A DNA stretch of 64,000 bases. Source: G964291335 sp964291335 (GTDB taxonomy: Bacteria; Chloroflexota; Dehalococcoidia; Lucifugimonadales; UBA3495). Within the stretch, counting starts at the first letter, position 1, and each line of letters begins with the position of its first letter. Shown one piece after another: positions 22,900-30,730 of this stretch. A model generated the notes under the pieces. It saw only the letters and a program-made list of their open reading frames with translations. It was not told the DNA's origin and searched no databases. The translations under genes were made by a program, and so were the position numbers. The DNA lies in contig OZ219748.1 in NCBI GenBank assembly GCA_964291335.2, forward strand, positions 1,922,001 through 1,986,000. Reading direction: 5' to 3'.

Positions 22900-23970
22900 T
22901 TAATGCGCGCTGTCCGCATCCGGCAGACGCTGGGCCACCCTTAACCGGGCGCTGCGGCTGCGCGGGTTAGCGGCCACCTCTTCGGCGCTGGGGCGCACCA
23001 CCCGGCGGTTAACCAGGCGGAAGGCCGGCAAATGTCCGCAGGCGCACACGGGCAGGGACGACGGGCAAAGGCACTTTGCCGATTGCCGGGCCAGGGTGTT
23101 TTTTACCAGCCGGTCTTCCAGGCTGTGGTAGCTGATGACCGCCAGCCGGCCCGCCGGGGCCAGTAACCGGACGGCCGCCGCCAGCCCGGCGGCCAGGGTA
23201 GTTAATTCGTCGTTCACCACCAGGCGCAGGGCCTGAAAGGTTCGGGTGGCCGGGTTGATTCTTCCGCGGCGTCCGCCCACCGCGCTGGTTACCAACCGGG
23301 CCAGCTGCCCGGTGGTGGCAATAGGGCGATGGTTTGCCAGGGAACGGGCAATGACCCGGCCTTTCGGTTCCTCGCCAAACTGGAACAGAATACGGGCCAG
23401 TTCCGACTCGGGCCAGGTGTTAACAATATCTGCCGCCGTAGGCCCTTCCTTCGCCGGGTCGAAGCGCATATCCAGCGGTTCATCCCGTTGAAAGCTGAGG
23501 CCCATGCCCGGCGCATCCACCTGGCGGGAAGAGATGCCCAGGTCCAGCAGAATGCCATCGGCCAGAGCCTGGGGCGGCCAGACCTGCCGGGCCAGGGAAA
23601 CCATGTCGGCGTAACTGCCCTGCGCCGGCGTAAAGCGGTCGCCAAAGGGCGCCAGCCGCGCTGCTGCCCGAGCCAAGGAGCGAGGGTCCAGGTCGATGCC
23701 CAACACACTGCCATTCGGGGCGGAGGCCCGGAGGAGGGACAACGCATGCCCTCCATCACCCACCGTACCATCCACATACCGCCCAGCCGGGCGCACCGCC
23801 AACCGTCCCAAAACTTCAGACAACAGCGCCGGCTGATGAAAGGGAGCTTCCGCTGCCCCTTCCGACCCCCGGCCGGCGCCGTCCCACCCGGGGCCGGCGT
23901 CCTGCCGGGCCAGGGCCAGGCCCAACCCGGCCGACCGGTTCAACCTGCTTGCTGCTGCCTGAGTTACCAT
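22900..23970 (-). CDS. rsmH: 16S rRNA (cytosine-1402-N4)-methyltransferase RsmH
   Basis: RsmH (MraW) methylates C1402 of 16S rRNA using S-adenosylmethionine. Visible motifs are His-Gln-Pro-Ala-Leu-Leu-Ser-Glu-Val-Leu, Asp-Gly-Thr-Val-Gly-Asp-Gly-Gly-His-Ala (SAM loop), Ile-Asp-Leu-Asp-Pro, Leu-Leu-Asp-Leu-Gly-Ile-Ser-Ser, and Ser-Tyr-His-Ser-Leu-Glu-Asp-Arg-Leu-Val-Lys. I prefer ATG 23970 (356 residues, AGGAAG just upstream); the frame stays open to TTG 24162. In most bacteria mur and pbp genes would separate rsmH from ftsA. Here they are absent. Confidence 0.92.
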   Translation of the reverse strand: MVTQAAASRLNRSAGLGLALARQDAGPGWDGAGRGSEGAAEAPFHQPALLSEVLGRLAVRPAGRYVDGTVGDGGHALSLLRASAPNGSVLGIDLDPRSLARAAARLAPFGDRFTPAQGSYADMVSLARQVWPPQALADGILLDLGISSRQVDAPGMGLSFQRDEPLDMRFDPAKEGPTAADIVNTWPESELARILFQFGEEPKGRVIARSLANHRPIATTGQLARLVTSAVGGRRGRINPATRTFQALRLVVNDELTTLAAGLAAAVRLLAPAGRLAVISYHSLEDRLVKNTLARQSAKCLCPSSLPVCACGHLPAFRLVNRRVVRPSAEEVAANPRSRSARLRVAQRLPDADSAH

Positions 23971-24289
23971 CATCTTCCTGGAACGCCTCGTCCTTTTGTC
24001 GAACCGTCGGGGTTTCAGATAGAGTAAAGATTGCTTCGCCGCAGCGCTGCCGATTGCCGCCCGGAAAACCGGGAAAGGGGCAGCGACTTGCCGGCTTGAC
24101 CACGAAAACGGTTCCTTATTGAACCGCACCCCGAACTGATAATCGAAAGACTCCTGGCTCAACTGCGGTCAGTTGCGAAAGAGTCGGAAAAGACCGATGC
24201 AGAGCGCCGCAGCTGCCCTGAACGGCGGTTGTGCAGAGTGTTACGGAGATGTGCCACCCACGAACCCCTCACCACCATCACTGACACTG

Positions 24290-24319
24290 AAATTAGCAAT
24301 CCTCTAAAGATGCTGTCAA
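24290..24319 (-). promoter_or_regulatory. promoter for rsmH-ftsA-ftsZ
   Basis: Minus strand TTGACA (24319-24314), 18 bases, TAATTT (24295-24290) with an upstream TGC extension. It implies a leader of about 310 bases before ATG 23970. Confidence 0.55.
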
Positions 24320-24594
24320 CCAAAGAAACCAGCGTTTTTTTACGAGTTTTAGAAAAGTTAATTTCGCTGCCCGAAGCGCCCTTGGAGCTGGCGATAACCG
24401 CTTTGCCCCGCCGGCTGGTCCGCTGCCCGGAAAACCCGGCCCGGACAGAGGGCCCGGCGTTGCTCCCGATTGACGGCAGGGGGATTTTGCCGGAGCCTGA
24501 ATCGCCAGGGAAAGAGGGGCATTGCGGCAGCGCTTTCGTTGGGCGCGTTTACCGCCCCGGCCTTTGGCCCGCTCTTTTAACCGAAAGGGGATTA

Positions 24595-24603
24595 TGCTAT
24601 ACT
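24595..24603 (+). promoter_or_regulatory. extended -10 promoter for tig-clpP
   Basis: TGCTATACT matches the extended -10 form TGnTATAAT with one change. A TTTTAA 17 bases upstream is a weak -35. The leader would be about 65 bases. Confidence 0.5.
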
Positions 24604-24676
24604 TGGCGGCAGCTTCAAGCGCCAACCGCAGCAATTTTGCGTGGGTTGACATTACATTTCCGACGGAGAGGCGCCT

Positions 24677-26140
24677 GTGAAAATTACCAGGGAATCGTCC
24701 AGCGCTGTTGAGGTTATCTTAAGCATTGAAATGGATGCCGAGGACGAAGAACCCTTCATTAACCGTTCTTATCGTCGTACCGTCTCGCGCCTCAATATTC
24801 CCGGATTCCGCAAAGGGAAAGCCCCCCGTTCCATCGTGGAAAGCTATGTGGGCCGCGCGGCTCTGGTGCAGGAAGCCCTGGACTTCATGGTTCCCGAAGT
24901 CCTGAACCAGGTTCTGCAATCAGAGGAAATTCAGGCCTTCGTTGAACCCCGGATTGAGGTAACCGAACTGGAGCCGGTTTCCTTTACCGCCACAGTGCCT
25001 TTGGAACCGATGGTGGACCTGGGCAGCTTTTATGAAGCCCGTCTGGAAAAGGAGCCGGATGAAGTAACGGACGAGGAGGTGGAACGGGTGCTGGAACAGC
25101 TCCGCGCCGGGGCTGCCCCCTGGGAGCCGGTGGCCCGTCCCGCCCAGTTCGGCGACCTGCTGAACCTTAATATGGCAGCTGCCCTGGACGGCGAGGAGTT
25201 GGCCCGCGAGGAAGGCGCCGATTACCGGCTTCAAGAGGAGAATGTGCTGCCCTTCCCCGGCTTTGCTCCTTACCTGGTGGGTATGCAGGAAGGCGAGCAA
25301 AAGAGCTTTACCGTAATCGTTCCGGAAGATTACCCCCGGCCGGAATTCGCCGGCAAGGGCGTGGACTTTCAGGTGGAAGTTCTGTCCATTAAGGGGAAAA
25401 CCCTGCCGGAACTGGACGATGAGTTTGCCAAGAGCGTTAGCGATGGTTATCCGGACCTGGATACCCTGCGCGCGGCAATTTATACCGACCTGGTTGCTGC
25501 CGCCGAAAGATACGCTGACCGCGACCTGGAAGAGCGAAGTATCGCTTCCCTGCTGGAATGCGCCACTATTGAGGCCTCGCCCTTGCTGCTGCAACGCGAA
25601 GTGGAAAGTATGGAGGAAGAGCGGGAGCAGCTGCTGCGCAACCGGCAGCTGGACATGGATTCTTACCTGGCCTATGTGGGTAAAACGTCCCAGGAATTGC
25701 AGGATGAAATGCTTCCTGCGGCCCGGCAGCGCCTGAACCGAAGCCTGGCCCTGCGCAAGCTGGCCCAGCAGGAAGAAATCGACGTAACCCCGGATGAAAT
25801 CGCTGAAGAAATTGACCGGATGATTGCCGACGGGTCGGCCGAGGATACCGAGCCGGTACGCAGTTTCTGGAGCTCCCAGCGGGGGCAGGAAAATATCCGC
25901 TCCAGCCTGTTCAGCCGCAAGCTGACCCAGCGGTTTCTGGAAATTGTTCAGGGTTTGGAACGGGGCGCGCTGGCCGAAGAGCAACCCCCACTGGCCCCGG
26001 CTGAAGCGGTTCAGGCGGAAGAGGGCAGCCGGCCTCCCGCCTCCCCGGCGGCTGACCTTGATACCCCGGCCAGCCCGGCAGACCCCGTCCCCGCGGAGAC
26101 GGAAGGAACTGAAGAAGGAGCAAAACCCGATGCTGTATAA
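24677..26140 (+). CDS. tig: trigger factor
   Basis: A 487-residue ribosome-associated chaperone and peptidyl-prolyl isomerase. The N-terminal ribosome-binding domain carries the signature Gly-Phe-Arg-Lys-Gly-Lys-Ala-Pro. A PPIase-like domain (about 150-240, with Gln-Phe-Gly-Asp) and a helical C-terminal chaperone domain follow. The last 55 residues are a low-complexity Pro/Ala/Glu tail beyond the usual family length. GTG 24677 has GGAGAGG about 6 bases upstream. It overlaps clpP by 11 bases, consistent with an operon coupling folding and degradation. Confidence 0.93.
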   Translation: MKITRESSSAVEVILSIEMDAEDEEPFINRSYRRTVSRLNIPGFRKGKAPRSIVESYVGRAALVQEALDFMVPEVLNQVLQSEEIQAFVEPRIEVTELEPVSFTATVPLEPMVDLGSFYEARLEKEPDEVTDEEVERVLEQLRAGAAPWEPVARPAQFGDLLNLNMAAALDGEELAREEGADYRLQEENVLPFPGFAPYLVGMQEGEQKSFTVIVPEDYPRPEFAGKGVDFQVEVLSIKGKTLPELDDEFAKSVSDGYPDLDTLRAAIYTDLVAAAERYADRDLEERSIASLLECATIEASPLLLQREVESMEEEREQLLRNRQLDMDSYLAYVGKTSQELQDEMLPAARQRLNRSLALRKLAQQEEIDVTPDEIAEEIDRMIADGSAEDTEPVRSFWSSQRGQENIRSSLFSRKLTQRFLEIVQGLERGALAEEQPPLAPAEAVQAEEGSRPPASPAADLDTPASPADPVPAETEGTEEGAKPDAV

Positions 26141-26789
26141 TCCTTTTGATTCGTCTTTGGCAACGCCCCAAAGCATAATCCCGATGGTCATTGAGACCAG
26201 CCCGCGTGGGGAAAGGGCCTTCGATATTTATTCGCTGCTGCTGCGGGAACGGATCATCTTCCTGGGCACCCCCATTGCCGACCCGGTAGCCAATACCATT
26301 ATCGCCCAGCTGCTTTACCTGGAGCGGGAAGACCCGGACCGGGGGGTAAGCATTTACATTAACAGCCCCGGCGGGGTAATCAGCGCCGGGTTGGCCATTT
26401 ATGACACGATGCAGATGATTTCCCCGGAGGTTTCTACCGTTTGCGTTGGCATGGCCGCCAGCATGGCCACCGTGCTGCTGTCCGGCGGAGCCAAAGGCAA
26501 GCGTTATTGCCTGCCCAACTCCACCGTGCATATGCACCAGGCTTTGGGCGGCGCCCAGGGGCAGGCCAGCGACATCGAAATCGCCGCCCGGGAAATTCTG
26601 CGCCTGCAAGACCGCCTGCGCACTATTCTCTCTGACAATACCGGCCAGTCTTACGAGCGAATTGCCCAGGACAGCGACCGGGACTTCTACCTTACCCCGG
26701 AGCAGGCGGTGGAATACGGGCTGGTGGATGAAATTCTGGGTAGGGAAACTGCCGCCGCTTCAGCCGCCAATGCTGAACAATCGGCCTGA
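26130..26789 (+). CDS. clpP: ATP-dependent Clp protease proteolytic subunit ClpP
   Basis: A 219-residue serine protease subunit. The catalytic Ser is in Gly-Met-Ala-Ala-Ser-Met-Ala, the His in Ser-Thr-Val-His-Met-His-Gln, and the Asp in the region Asp-Ser-Asp-Arg-Asp-Phe-Tyr-Leu. Tyr-Ile-Asn-Ser-Pro-Gly-Gly is also typical. ATG 26130 has AAGGAG upstream within the end of tig. It forms the proteolytic barrel recognised by ClpX, encoded next. A terminator at 26801-26827 separates the two, so clpX may have its own promoter as well. Confidence 0.95.
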   Translation: MLYNPFDSSLATPQSIIPMVIETSPRGERAFDIYSLLLRERIIFLGTPIADPVANTIIAQLLYLEREDPDRGVSIYINSPGGVISAGLAIYDTMQMISPEVSTVCVGMAASMATVLLSGGAKGKRYCLPNSTVHMHQALGGAQGQASDIEIAAREILRLQDRLRTILSDNTGQSYERIAQDSDRDFYLTPEQAVEYGLVDEILGRETAAASAANAEQSA

Positions 26790-26800
26790 CCGGCCCCCGG

Positions 26801-26827
26801 CCCGGCCTGCCGGCCGGGTCTTTTTTT
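26801..26827 (+). terminator. Rho-independent terminator after clpP
   Basis: A 7-bp stem CCCGGCC/GGCCGGG with a 4-base loop, then TC and seven T. Confidence 0.8.
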
Positions 26828-26914
26828 GCCGTAACCTTAAGCGCCCGGGGGTAACCCGTCGGCCAGTGGCCGGGCCGGGCCAGCCTGATTTTGCGTTGAC
26901 AGCGGACATGAACG

Positions 26915-28216
26915 TTGACTAATTCCAGCAGCCGGAACAGCGGCGGCAGAAACGCCAGCCGTCCAATGCCGTGTTCCTTTTGCGGCAAGGCCCGGGCCCG
27001 GTCGGAGCTGGTATTGGCCGGCCAAAGCCGCGTCTCAGTCTGCCACGACTGCATCCGGGCCCTGGGCCAACTGATTCAACCGGAAACTCCGCCGCCGGCC
27101 CGGCCCCCGGCGCGGGACCCGCTGGTGCCCCGGGAAATTTACGCCAGCCTGGACGCCTACGTCATCGGCCAGGAACGGGCCAAGAAAACCCTCAGCGTAG
27201 CCGTCTATAACCATTTCAAGCGCACCCAGTCCGACCCTTCGGAAGTAGAGTTGCAGAAAGCCAACATTCTGCTGCTGGGGCCTACCGGCAGCGGCAAGAC
27301 GCTGCTGGCCGAGACCCTGGCCCGCACCCTGGCGGTGCCCTTTGCCGTTTGCGACGCCACTTCTTTAACCGAATCGGGCTATGTGGGCGAGGATGTGGAA
27401 AACATTCTGCTGCGCCTGATTCAGGCCGCTGACTGGAACGTGGCCCGGGCCGAACAGGGCATAATCTACATTGATGAACTGGACAAAATTGCCCGCAAGG
27501 AAGGGGTTAACCGGTCAATCACCCGGGACGTTTCCGGTGAAGGGGTGCAGCAGGAGTTGCTGAAGATTATCGAGGGGTGCGTTGCCAATGTGCCGCCCCA
27601 GGGGGGGCGCAAACACCCCCAGCAGGAATTCCTGCAGATTAATACCCGCAATATTCTTTTCATCTGCGGCGGCGCTTTCGCCGGCCTCAGCGAAATCGTT
27701 TCCCGGCGCATCGCCAGCCACGGGTCGCAACTGGGCTTCCTGGGCGGCAGCCGCGGCCGGGCGGAGAGCGAAAGCAGCATTCTTTCCCAGGCAACCCCAG
27801 AAGACCTGTTGCAGTTCGGGTTTATACCAGAGATGGTGGGCCGCCTGCCGGTGGTAACCAGCCTGGAACAATTGGACAAAGCCGCTCTGATGCGGGTGCT
27901 GACCGAGCCGAAAAACGCGATTGTTAAACAGTACCAGCAGCTGTTCAGCATGGACGGGGTGGAGCTGGAGTTTACCGAAGAGGCGCTGGCGGCGGCGGCG
28001 GAACGGGCCTTGAACCACTATACCGGCGCCCGGTGCCTCCGCCATATAGTTGAGGATACCTTGCTGGACGTGATGTACGAAATGCCGTCCCTGAAACAGG
28101 TTGCGCGCTGCGTGGTGGGCCGGGACGCTATAGAAGGGGAGGGCAGCCCAACCCTGCACGCCAAAACCGGCGAAGTCGTACCTTTGTACCCGGAATTGCT
28201 GCAACAGTCCGCCTGA
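26915..28216 (+). CDS. clpX: ATP-dependent Clp protease ATP-binding subunit ClpX
   Basis: A 433-residue AAA+ unfoldase. The N-terminal zinc domain has Cys-Ser-Phe-Cys and Cys-His-Asp-Cys. Walker A is Gly-Pro-Thr-Gly-Ser-Gly-Lys-Thr, the pore loop Gly-Tyr-Val-Gly-Glu-Asp-Val-Glu, Walker B Ile-Ile-Tyr-Ile-Asp-Glu-Leu-Asp-Lys, and sensor 2 Gly-Ala-Arg. The ClpP-contact IGF loop of typical ClpX appears here as Leu-Gly-Phe-Leu-Gly. The start is uncertain: TTG 26915 has no good ribosome site, and TTGACA at 26895 with a weak -10 could start a transcript that uses ATG 26966 instead. Confidence 0.93.
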   Translation: MTNSSSRNSGGRNASRPMPCSFCGKARARSELVLAGQSRVSVCHDCIRALGQLIQPETPPPARPPARDPLVPREIYASLDAYVIGQERAKKTLSVAVYNHFKRTQSDPSEVELQKANILLLGPTGSGKTLLAETLARTLAVPFAVCDATSLTESGYVGEDVENILLRLIQAADWNVARAEQGIIYIDELDKIARKEGVNRSITRDVSGEGVQQELLKIIEGCVANVPPQGGRKHPQQEFLQINTRNILFICGGAFAGLSEIVSRRIASHGSQLGFLGGSRGRAESESSILSQATPEDLLQFGFIPEMVGRLPVVTSLEQLDKAALMRVLTEPKNAIVKQYQQLFSMDGVELEFTEEALAAAAERALNHYTGARCLRHIVEDTLLDVMYEMPSLKQVARCVVGRDAIEGEGSPTLHAKTGEVVPLYPELLQQSA

Positions 28217-28502
28217 ACCTGAACCCGGCGCTGCCGCCGGCCCGCCCTGGGCCGCAGCCCCTTGATACCCGCCGTTAAACCGGCTTCACGAAACGTTTCC
28301 CCGGGCAGAACTTTCTTCCGGTGATTGCCCCGCCGCTGGGCCTCCGCTTGTCCAGGAAATGCCGCCGGCTTCCTCCCCGGTATAACCCCAACCCTGCCGA
28401 CTGCCTCGCTTCCGCCGGGTAATGCGCTGCTTGCCCGCCGCTTTCCGGCGTTTGCCGATTGGGCGACCGGTATTTTAACCGGGAAATCCGCCGTATAAAT
28501 CA

Positions 28503-28531
28503 TTGACTAATGATTTGACGGGCAATAAAAT
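28503..28531 (+). promoter_or_regulatory. nrdR promoter
   Basis: TTGACT (28503-28508), 17 bases, TAAAAT (28526-28531). A second TTGACG at 28515 could drive an alternative start. Confidence 0.6.
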
Positions 28532-28562
28532 CGTTCATACCATAAATTGTATCGGTTATTCA

Positions 28563-28586
28563 AGAAATACAACATAATGTATTTCT
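28563..28586 (+). promoter_or_regulatory. inverted repeat upstream of nrdR (candidate operator)
   Basis: AGAAATAC and GTATTTCT form perfect 8-base arms around an 8-base AT-rich centre. The two arms are one helical turn and a half apart, suiting a dimeric repressor. It does not match the published NrdR box closely. Confidence 0.5.
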
Positions 28587-28595
28587 GAAAAAAGT

Positions 28596-28611
28596 CTTAA
28601 AATATTTTAAG
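28596..28611 (+). promoter_or_regulatory. perfect 16-bp AT palindrome before nrdR
   Basis: CTTAAAATATTTTAAG is fully self-complementary and ends 7 bases before the ribosome site of nrdR. It could be an operator, or a hairpin controlling translation. Confidence 0.5.
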
Positions 28612-28627
28612 AAATATGGAAAGGCAG

Positions 28628-29269
28628 ATGCGGTGTCCCCATTGTGGCTTCTCCGATTCCAGGGTAACCAATTCCCGGGTCGTTAACGCTGGCATACGGC
28701 GGCGGCGGGAATGTGCAGACTGCCACCGGCGTTATACGACCTACGAACGCATTCACGCCAGCGTAATGATGGTAACCAAGCGAGACCGCCGCCGGGAGGC
28801 TTTTGACCGGGAGAAGTTGGTCAACAGCATCCTTAAGGCCTGCGCCAAGCGCCCGGTGTCGGTCGGTTCCGTTGAAAAAATAGCCGACGATATCGAAGGA
28901 GACTTGCAGGAGCAGGGCGAGGCAGCCACCAGCGCGATTGGAGCGGCGGTAATGGAACACCTGAAGCAATTGGACCGGGTGGCCTACATCCGCTTTGCCA
29001 GCGTCTATCGGGACTTTCAGGACATCGAGAGTTTTGAGCAGGCGGTTAATGACTTGAGAGACGGCGACGGCGGCCGGCTGACCGGGCCGCCGTCGGAACC
29101 GGGCCGCTCTGCCAGGCAGGGCGCCCGGGGCGCCGCCGCCGCCAACCGCAGCGCCCGCCGCCGGCGAAGCCCGGAGGCCGACCGGAAAACCGCAGCGCAG
29201 GAGGAAGCAGCAAGAACAGAAGCAGCGAGGAACGCCCCACTCAAGGGGGATGAAGAGCCTGATCCGTAG
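28628..29269 (+). CDS. nrdR: transcriptional repressor NrdR
   Basis: NrdR senses ATP/dATP and represses ribonucleotide reductase genes. It begins Met-Arg-Cys-Pro-His-Cys-Gly, with a second Cys pair Cys-Ala-Asp-Cys completing the zinc ribbon, then Arg-Arg-Tyr-Thr-Thr-Tyr-Glu-Arg and an ATP-cone domain to about residue 145. ATG 28628 is chosen over 28616 because family members start Met-Arg-Cys-Pro and GGAAAGG precedes it. The 65-residue C-terminal extension, rich in Arg, Ala and Glu, is not part of the normal roughly 150-residue protein. It heads the run leading to nrdJ, its likely target. Confidence 0.92.
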   Translation: MRCPHCGFSDSRVTNSRVVNAGIRRRRECADCHRRYTTYERIHASVMMVTKRDRRREAFDREKLVNSILKACAKRPVSVGSVEKIADDIEGDLQEQGEAATSAIGAAVMEHLKQLDRVAYIRFASVYRDFQDIESFEQAVNDLRDGDGGRLTGPPSEPGRSARQGARGAAAANRSARRRRSPEADRKTAAQEEAARTEAARNAPLKGDEEPDP

Positions 29270-29327
29270 AACTCAGGAAGACCGCGACCATACCAACCTT
29301 TCGGATTATTAACAGGAGCTTTCTGAA

Positions 29328-29570
29328 ATGAACAAGAGCGCCCAGTACTCCGCCCTTACCCGGCTGTTGACCCATAACAATAAGGTGCACCAACTGGAAG
29401 ACCTGCTGCTCCGGCTGCCGGCCCCGTTGGCGGCGGGCAGCGCCTCCCCGGAGCTTGACGACAATGCCATTGCCGACCTTCAGGATGACATTGACCGGGA
29501 AGTGCGGGCCAGCCTGGTTGCCAGCTGGTTCGCGATGCCCAGGGAGCTGGATGACCTGGAGGAAGTTTAA
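29328..29570 (+). CDS. small hypothetical protein in nrdR-nrdJ interval
   Basis: 80 residues, acidic, helical and unrecognised. It has no signal peptide or membrane segment. GGAG lies about 11 bases before ATG 29328. It lies 58 bases after nrdR in the same direction as nrdJ. Confidence 0.6.
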   Translation: MNKSAQYSALTRLLTHNNKVHQLEDLLLRLPAPLAAGSASPELDDNAIADLQDDIDREVRASLVASWFAMPRELDDLEEV

Positions 29571-29654
29571 GCGGAACGCCGGCCAGCCCCCGCAAGCCGG
29601 ACGCTTAAGGCCGGAAAAGGCATATTTCATCGCTGGTATCAAGGAAGTAACGTC

Positions 29655-30047
29655 GTGAGCATCAATCGCACTGCGGAATATGTGGTTTTGTGGAAGAGCC
29701 ACAAACGGGCGGAGTGGGCGGCAGTGGGGTTGGACCACCGGGCGGCAGCCTTGCGTCAGCGTCAGCAGCAGCAAACCGGCCAGCGTCGGCCGCATCCCGG
29801 CCCGGCCGCGGCCGCGGCCGGGCCGGCGACGGCAACCCGGAACCACCGGACGGTGGCCGCCGACCCGGCGGATGTGGAAATTGCAGCAGAGTTGCAGTTT
29901 CTGGAAATGGAAGGGCAGCGTATGTGGCGGCTGCATGCCGAGATTGGGGCAGAACTGGCCCAGGCCGAAATTTTACTGACACATGCCCAGCGAAAATCTG
30001 CGGAAAATGTGCTAAAACAATGGACCAGAGCGGAAGCCGGCGGCTGA
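29655..30047 (+). CDS. hypothetical protein in nrdR-nrdJ interval
   Basis: 130 residues. The N-terminus has a short ordered region, the middle (about 35-65) is a Gln/Pro/Ala low-complexity linker, and the C-terminal half is a likely helix with Glu-Leu-Gln-Phe-Leu-Glu-Met-Glu and Ala-Glu-Ile-Leu-Leu. AAGGAAG precedes GTG 29655. No family recognised. Confidence 0.55.
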   Translation: MSINRTAEYVVLWKSHKRAEWAAVGLDHRAAALRQRQQQQTGQRRPHPGPAAAAAGPATATRNHRTVAADPADVEIAAELQFLEMEGQRMWRLHAEIGAELAQAEILLTHAQRKSAENVLKQWTRAEAGG

Positions 30048-30185
30048 ACCCCTTCCCTGACCGGCCCCGGACTGCGCCGGCAGCAGCGGGGCCGCCGGGC
30101 GTCGGCGGGCCGGCCGCTCGCCGAATAAACCAACAGAGGGTTTGCCCCCTTTGTTCCCAGACCAATTCAGGAGCAGCATAAGCTA

Positions 30186-30659
30186 ATGGAGCAGATGATT
30201 AAATACCTGGTGCAGGTCCAATGTCAGCCCATTGCGCCGGTTGAGGAAGCGCCTATAACCCGGGAACTGGCCGGCGACTTTCCGGTTACCCGGTGCCGGA
30301 TTGCCCCGGTCGGGTTGACCATTGACCTGGCGTCGCCGCACACGCTGGCCTACGGCGCCCTTAAGGACCTGGCCGACCTGATTGAGCGTACTCTTTCGCA
30401 AAGGGGGGCGCGCACCACTGCCGGGGTAGTTTACGAAACTACCGCCAACCGGCCGGCTTCCGGCAACAGCCTGATTAGCTGCCTGGGGCGGCATGCGTTT
30501 TTCGGCCCGCTGTTCACCGGGCTGCTGGGGCGGCTCGCCGGGCGAACCTTCCGCCCGGTCCGCCCGGTTCCGGTGATGTATTTTCACTGGGGAACCTCCA
30601 TCGACCTGGCGTTAACCGGGAAATTAAAGCAAATTAACCAAATGGAAGCCGCAGCGTAA
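30186..30659 (+). CDS. hypothetical protein upstream of nrdJ
   Basis: 157 residues, unrecognised. A Cys-containing beta-rich N-terminal half precedes a Gly-rich segment (His-Ala-Phe-Phe-Gly-Pro-Leu-Phe-Thr-Gly-Leu-Leu-Gly, about 100-112). CAGGAG lies about 12 bases before ATG 30186. It ends 71 bases before nrdJ, so it probably shares a transcript with it. Confidence 0.6.
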   Translation: MEQMIKYLVQVQCQPIAPVEEAPITRELAGDFPVTRCRIAPVGLTIDLASPHTLAYGALKDLADLIERTLSQRGARTTAGVVYETTANRPASGNSLISCLGRHAFFGPLFTGLLGRLAGRTFRPVRPVPVMYFHWGTSIDLALTGKLKQINQMEAAA

Positions 30660-30730
30660 TTTGTGTTAAAACCCGGTCAACTGGCTGAATTCAATCGGCC
30701 AAGGAGGCGGCCAAGGAGGCAGAGAACAAT

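Larger units (their letters stand above)
23971..24676. other. divergent regulatory region between rsmH and tig
   Basis: About 700 bases. The rsmH-proximal part is an open extension of the rsmH frame without a ribosome site. A minus-strand promoter (24290-24319) and a plus-strand extended -10 (24595-24603) point away from each other. Overlapping open frames on both strands here look like chance. Confidence 0.55.
28217..28627 (+). other. intergenic region with AT-rich nrdR control region
   Basis: The first 270 bases are GC-rich and featureless. From 28490 to 28615 the sequence becomes strikingly AT-rich and carries a promoter and two palindromes listed separately. Confidence 0.6.

Noticed and set aside
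24229..24711. Plus-strand frame overlapping the start of tig, and a minus-strand frame at 24293-24652
   Set aside because: Neither has a ribosome site or a recognisable composition, and the first would overlap the trigger-factor start and its promoter.
30660..30730. Cobalamin riboswitch before nrdJ
   Set aside because: The gap is only 71 bases and contains no B12-box-like sequence.
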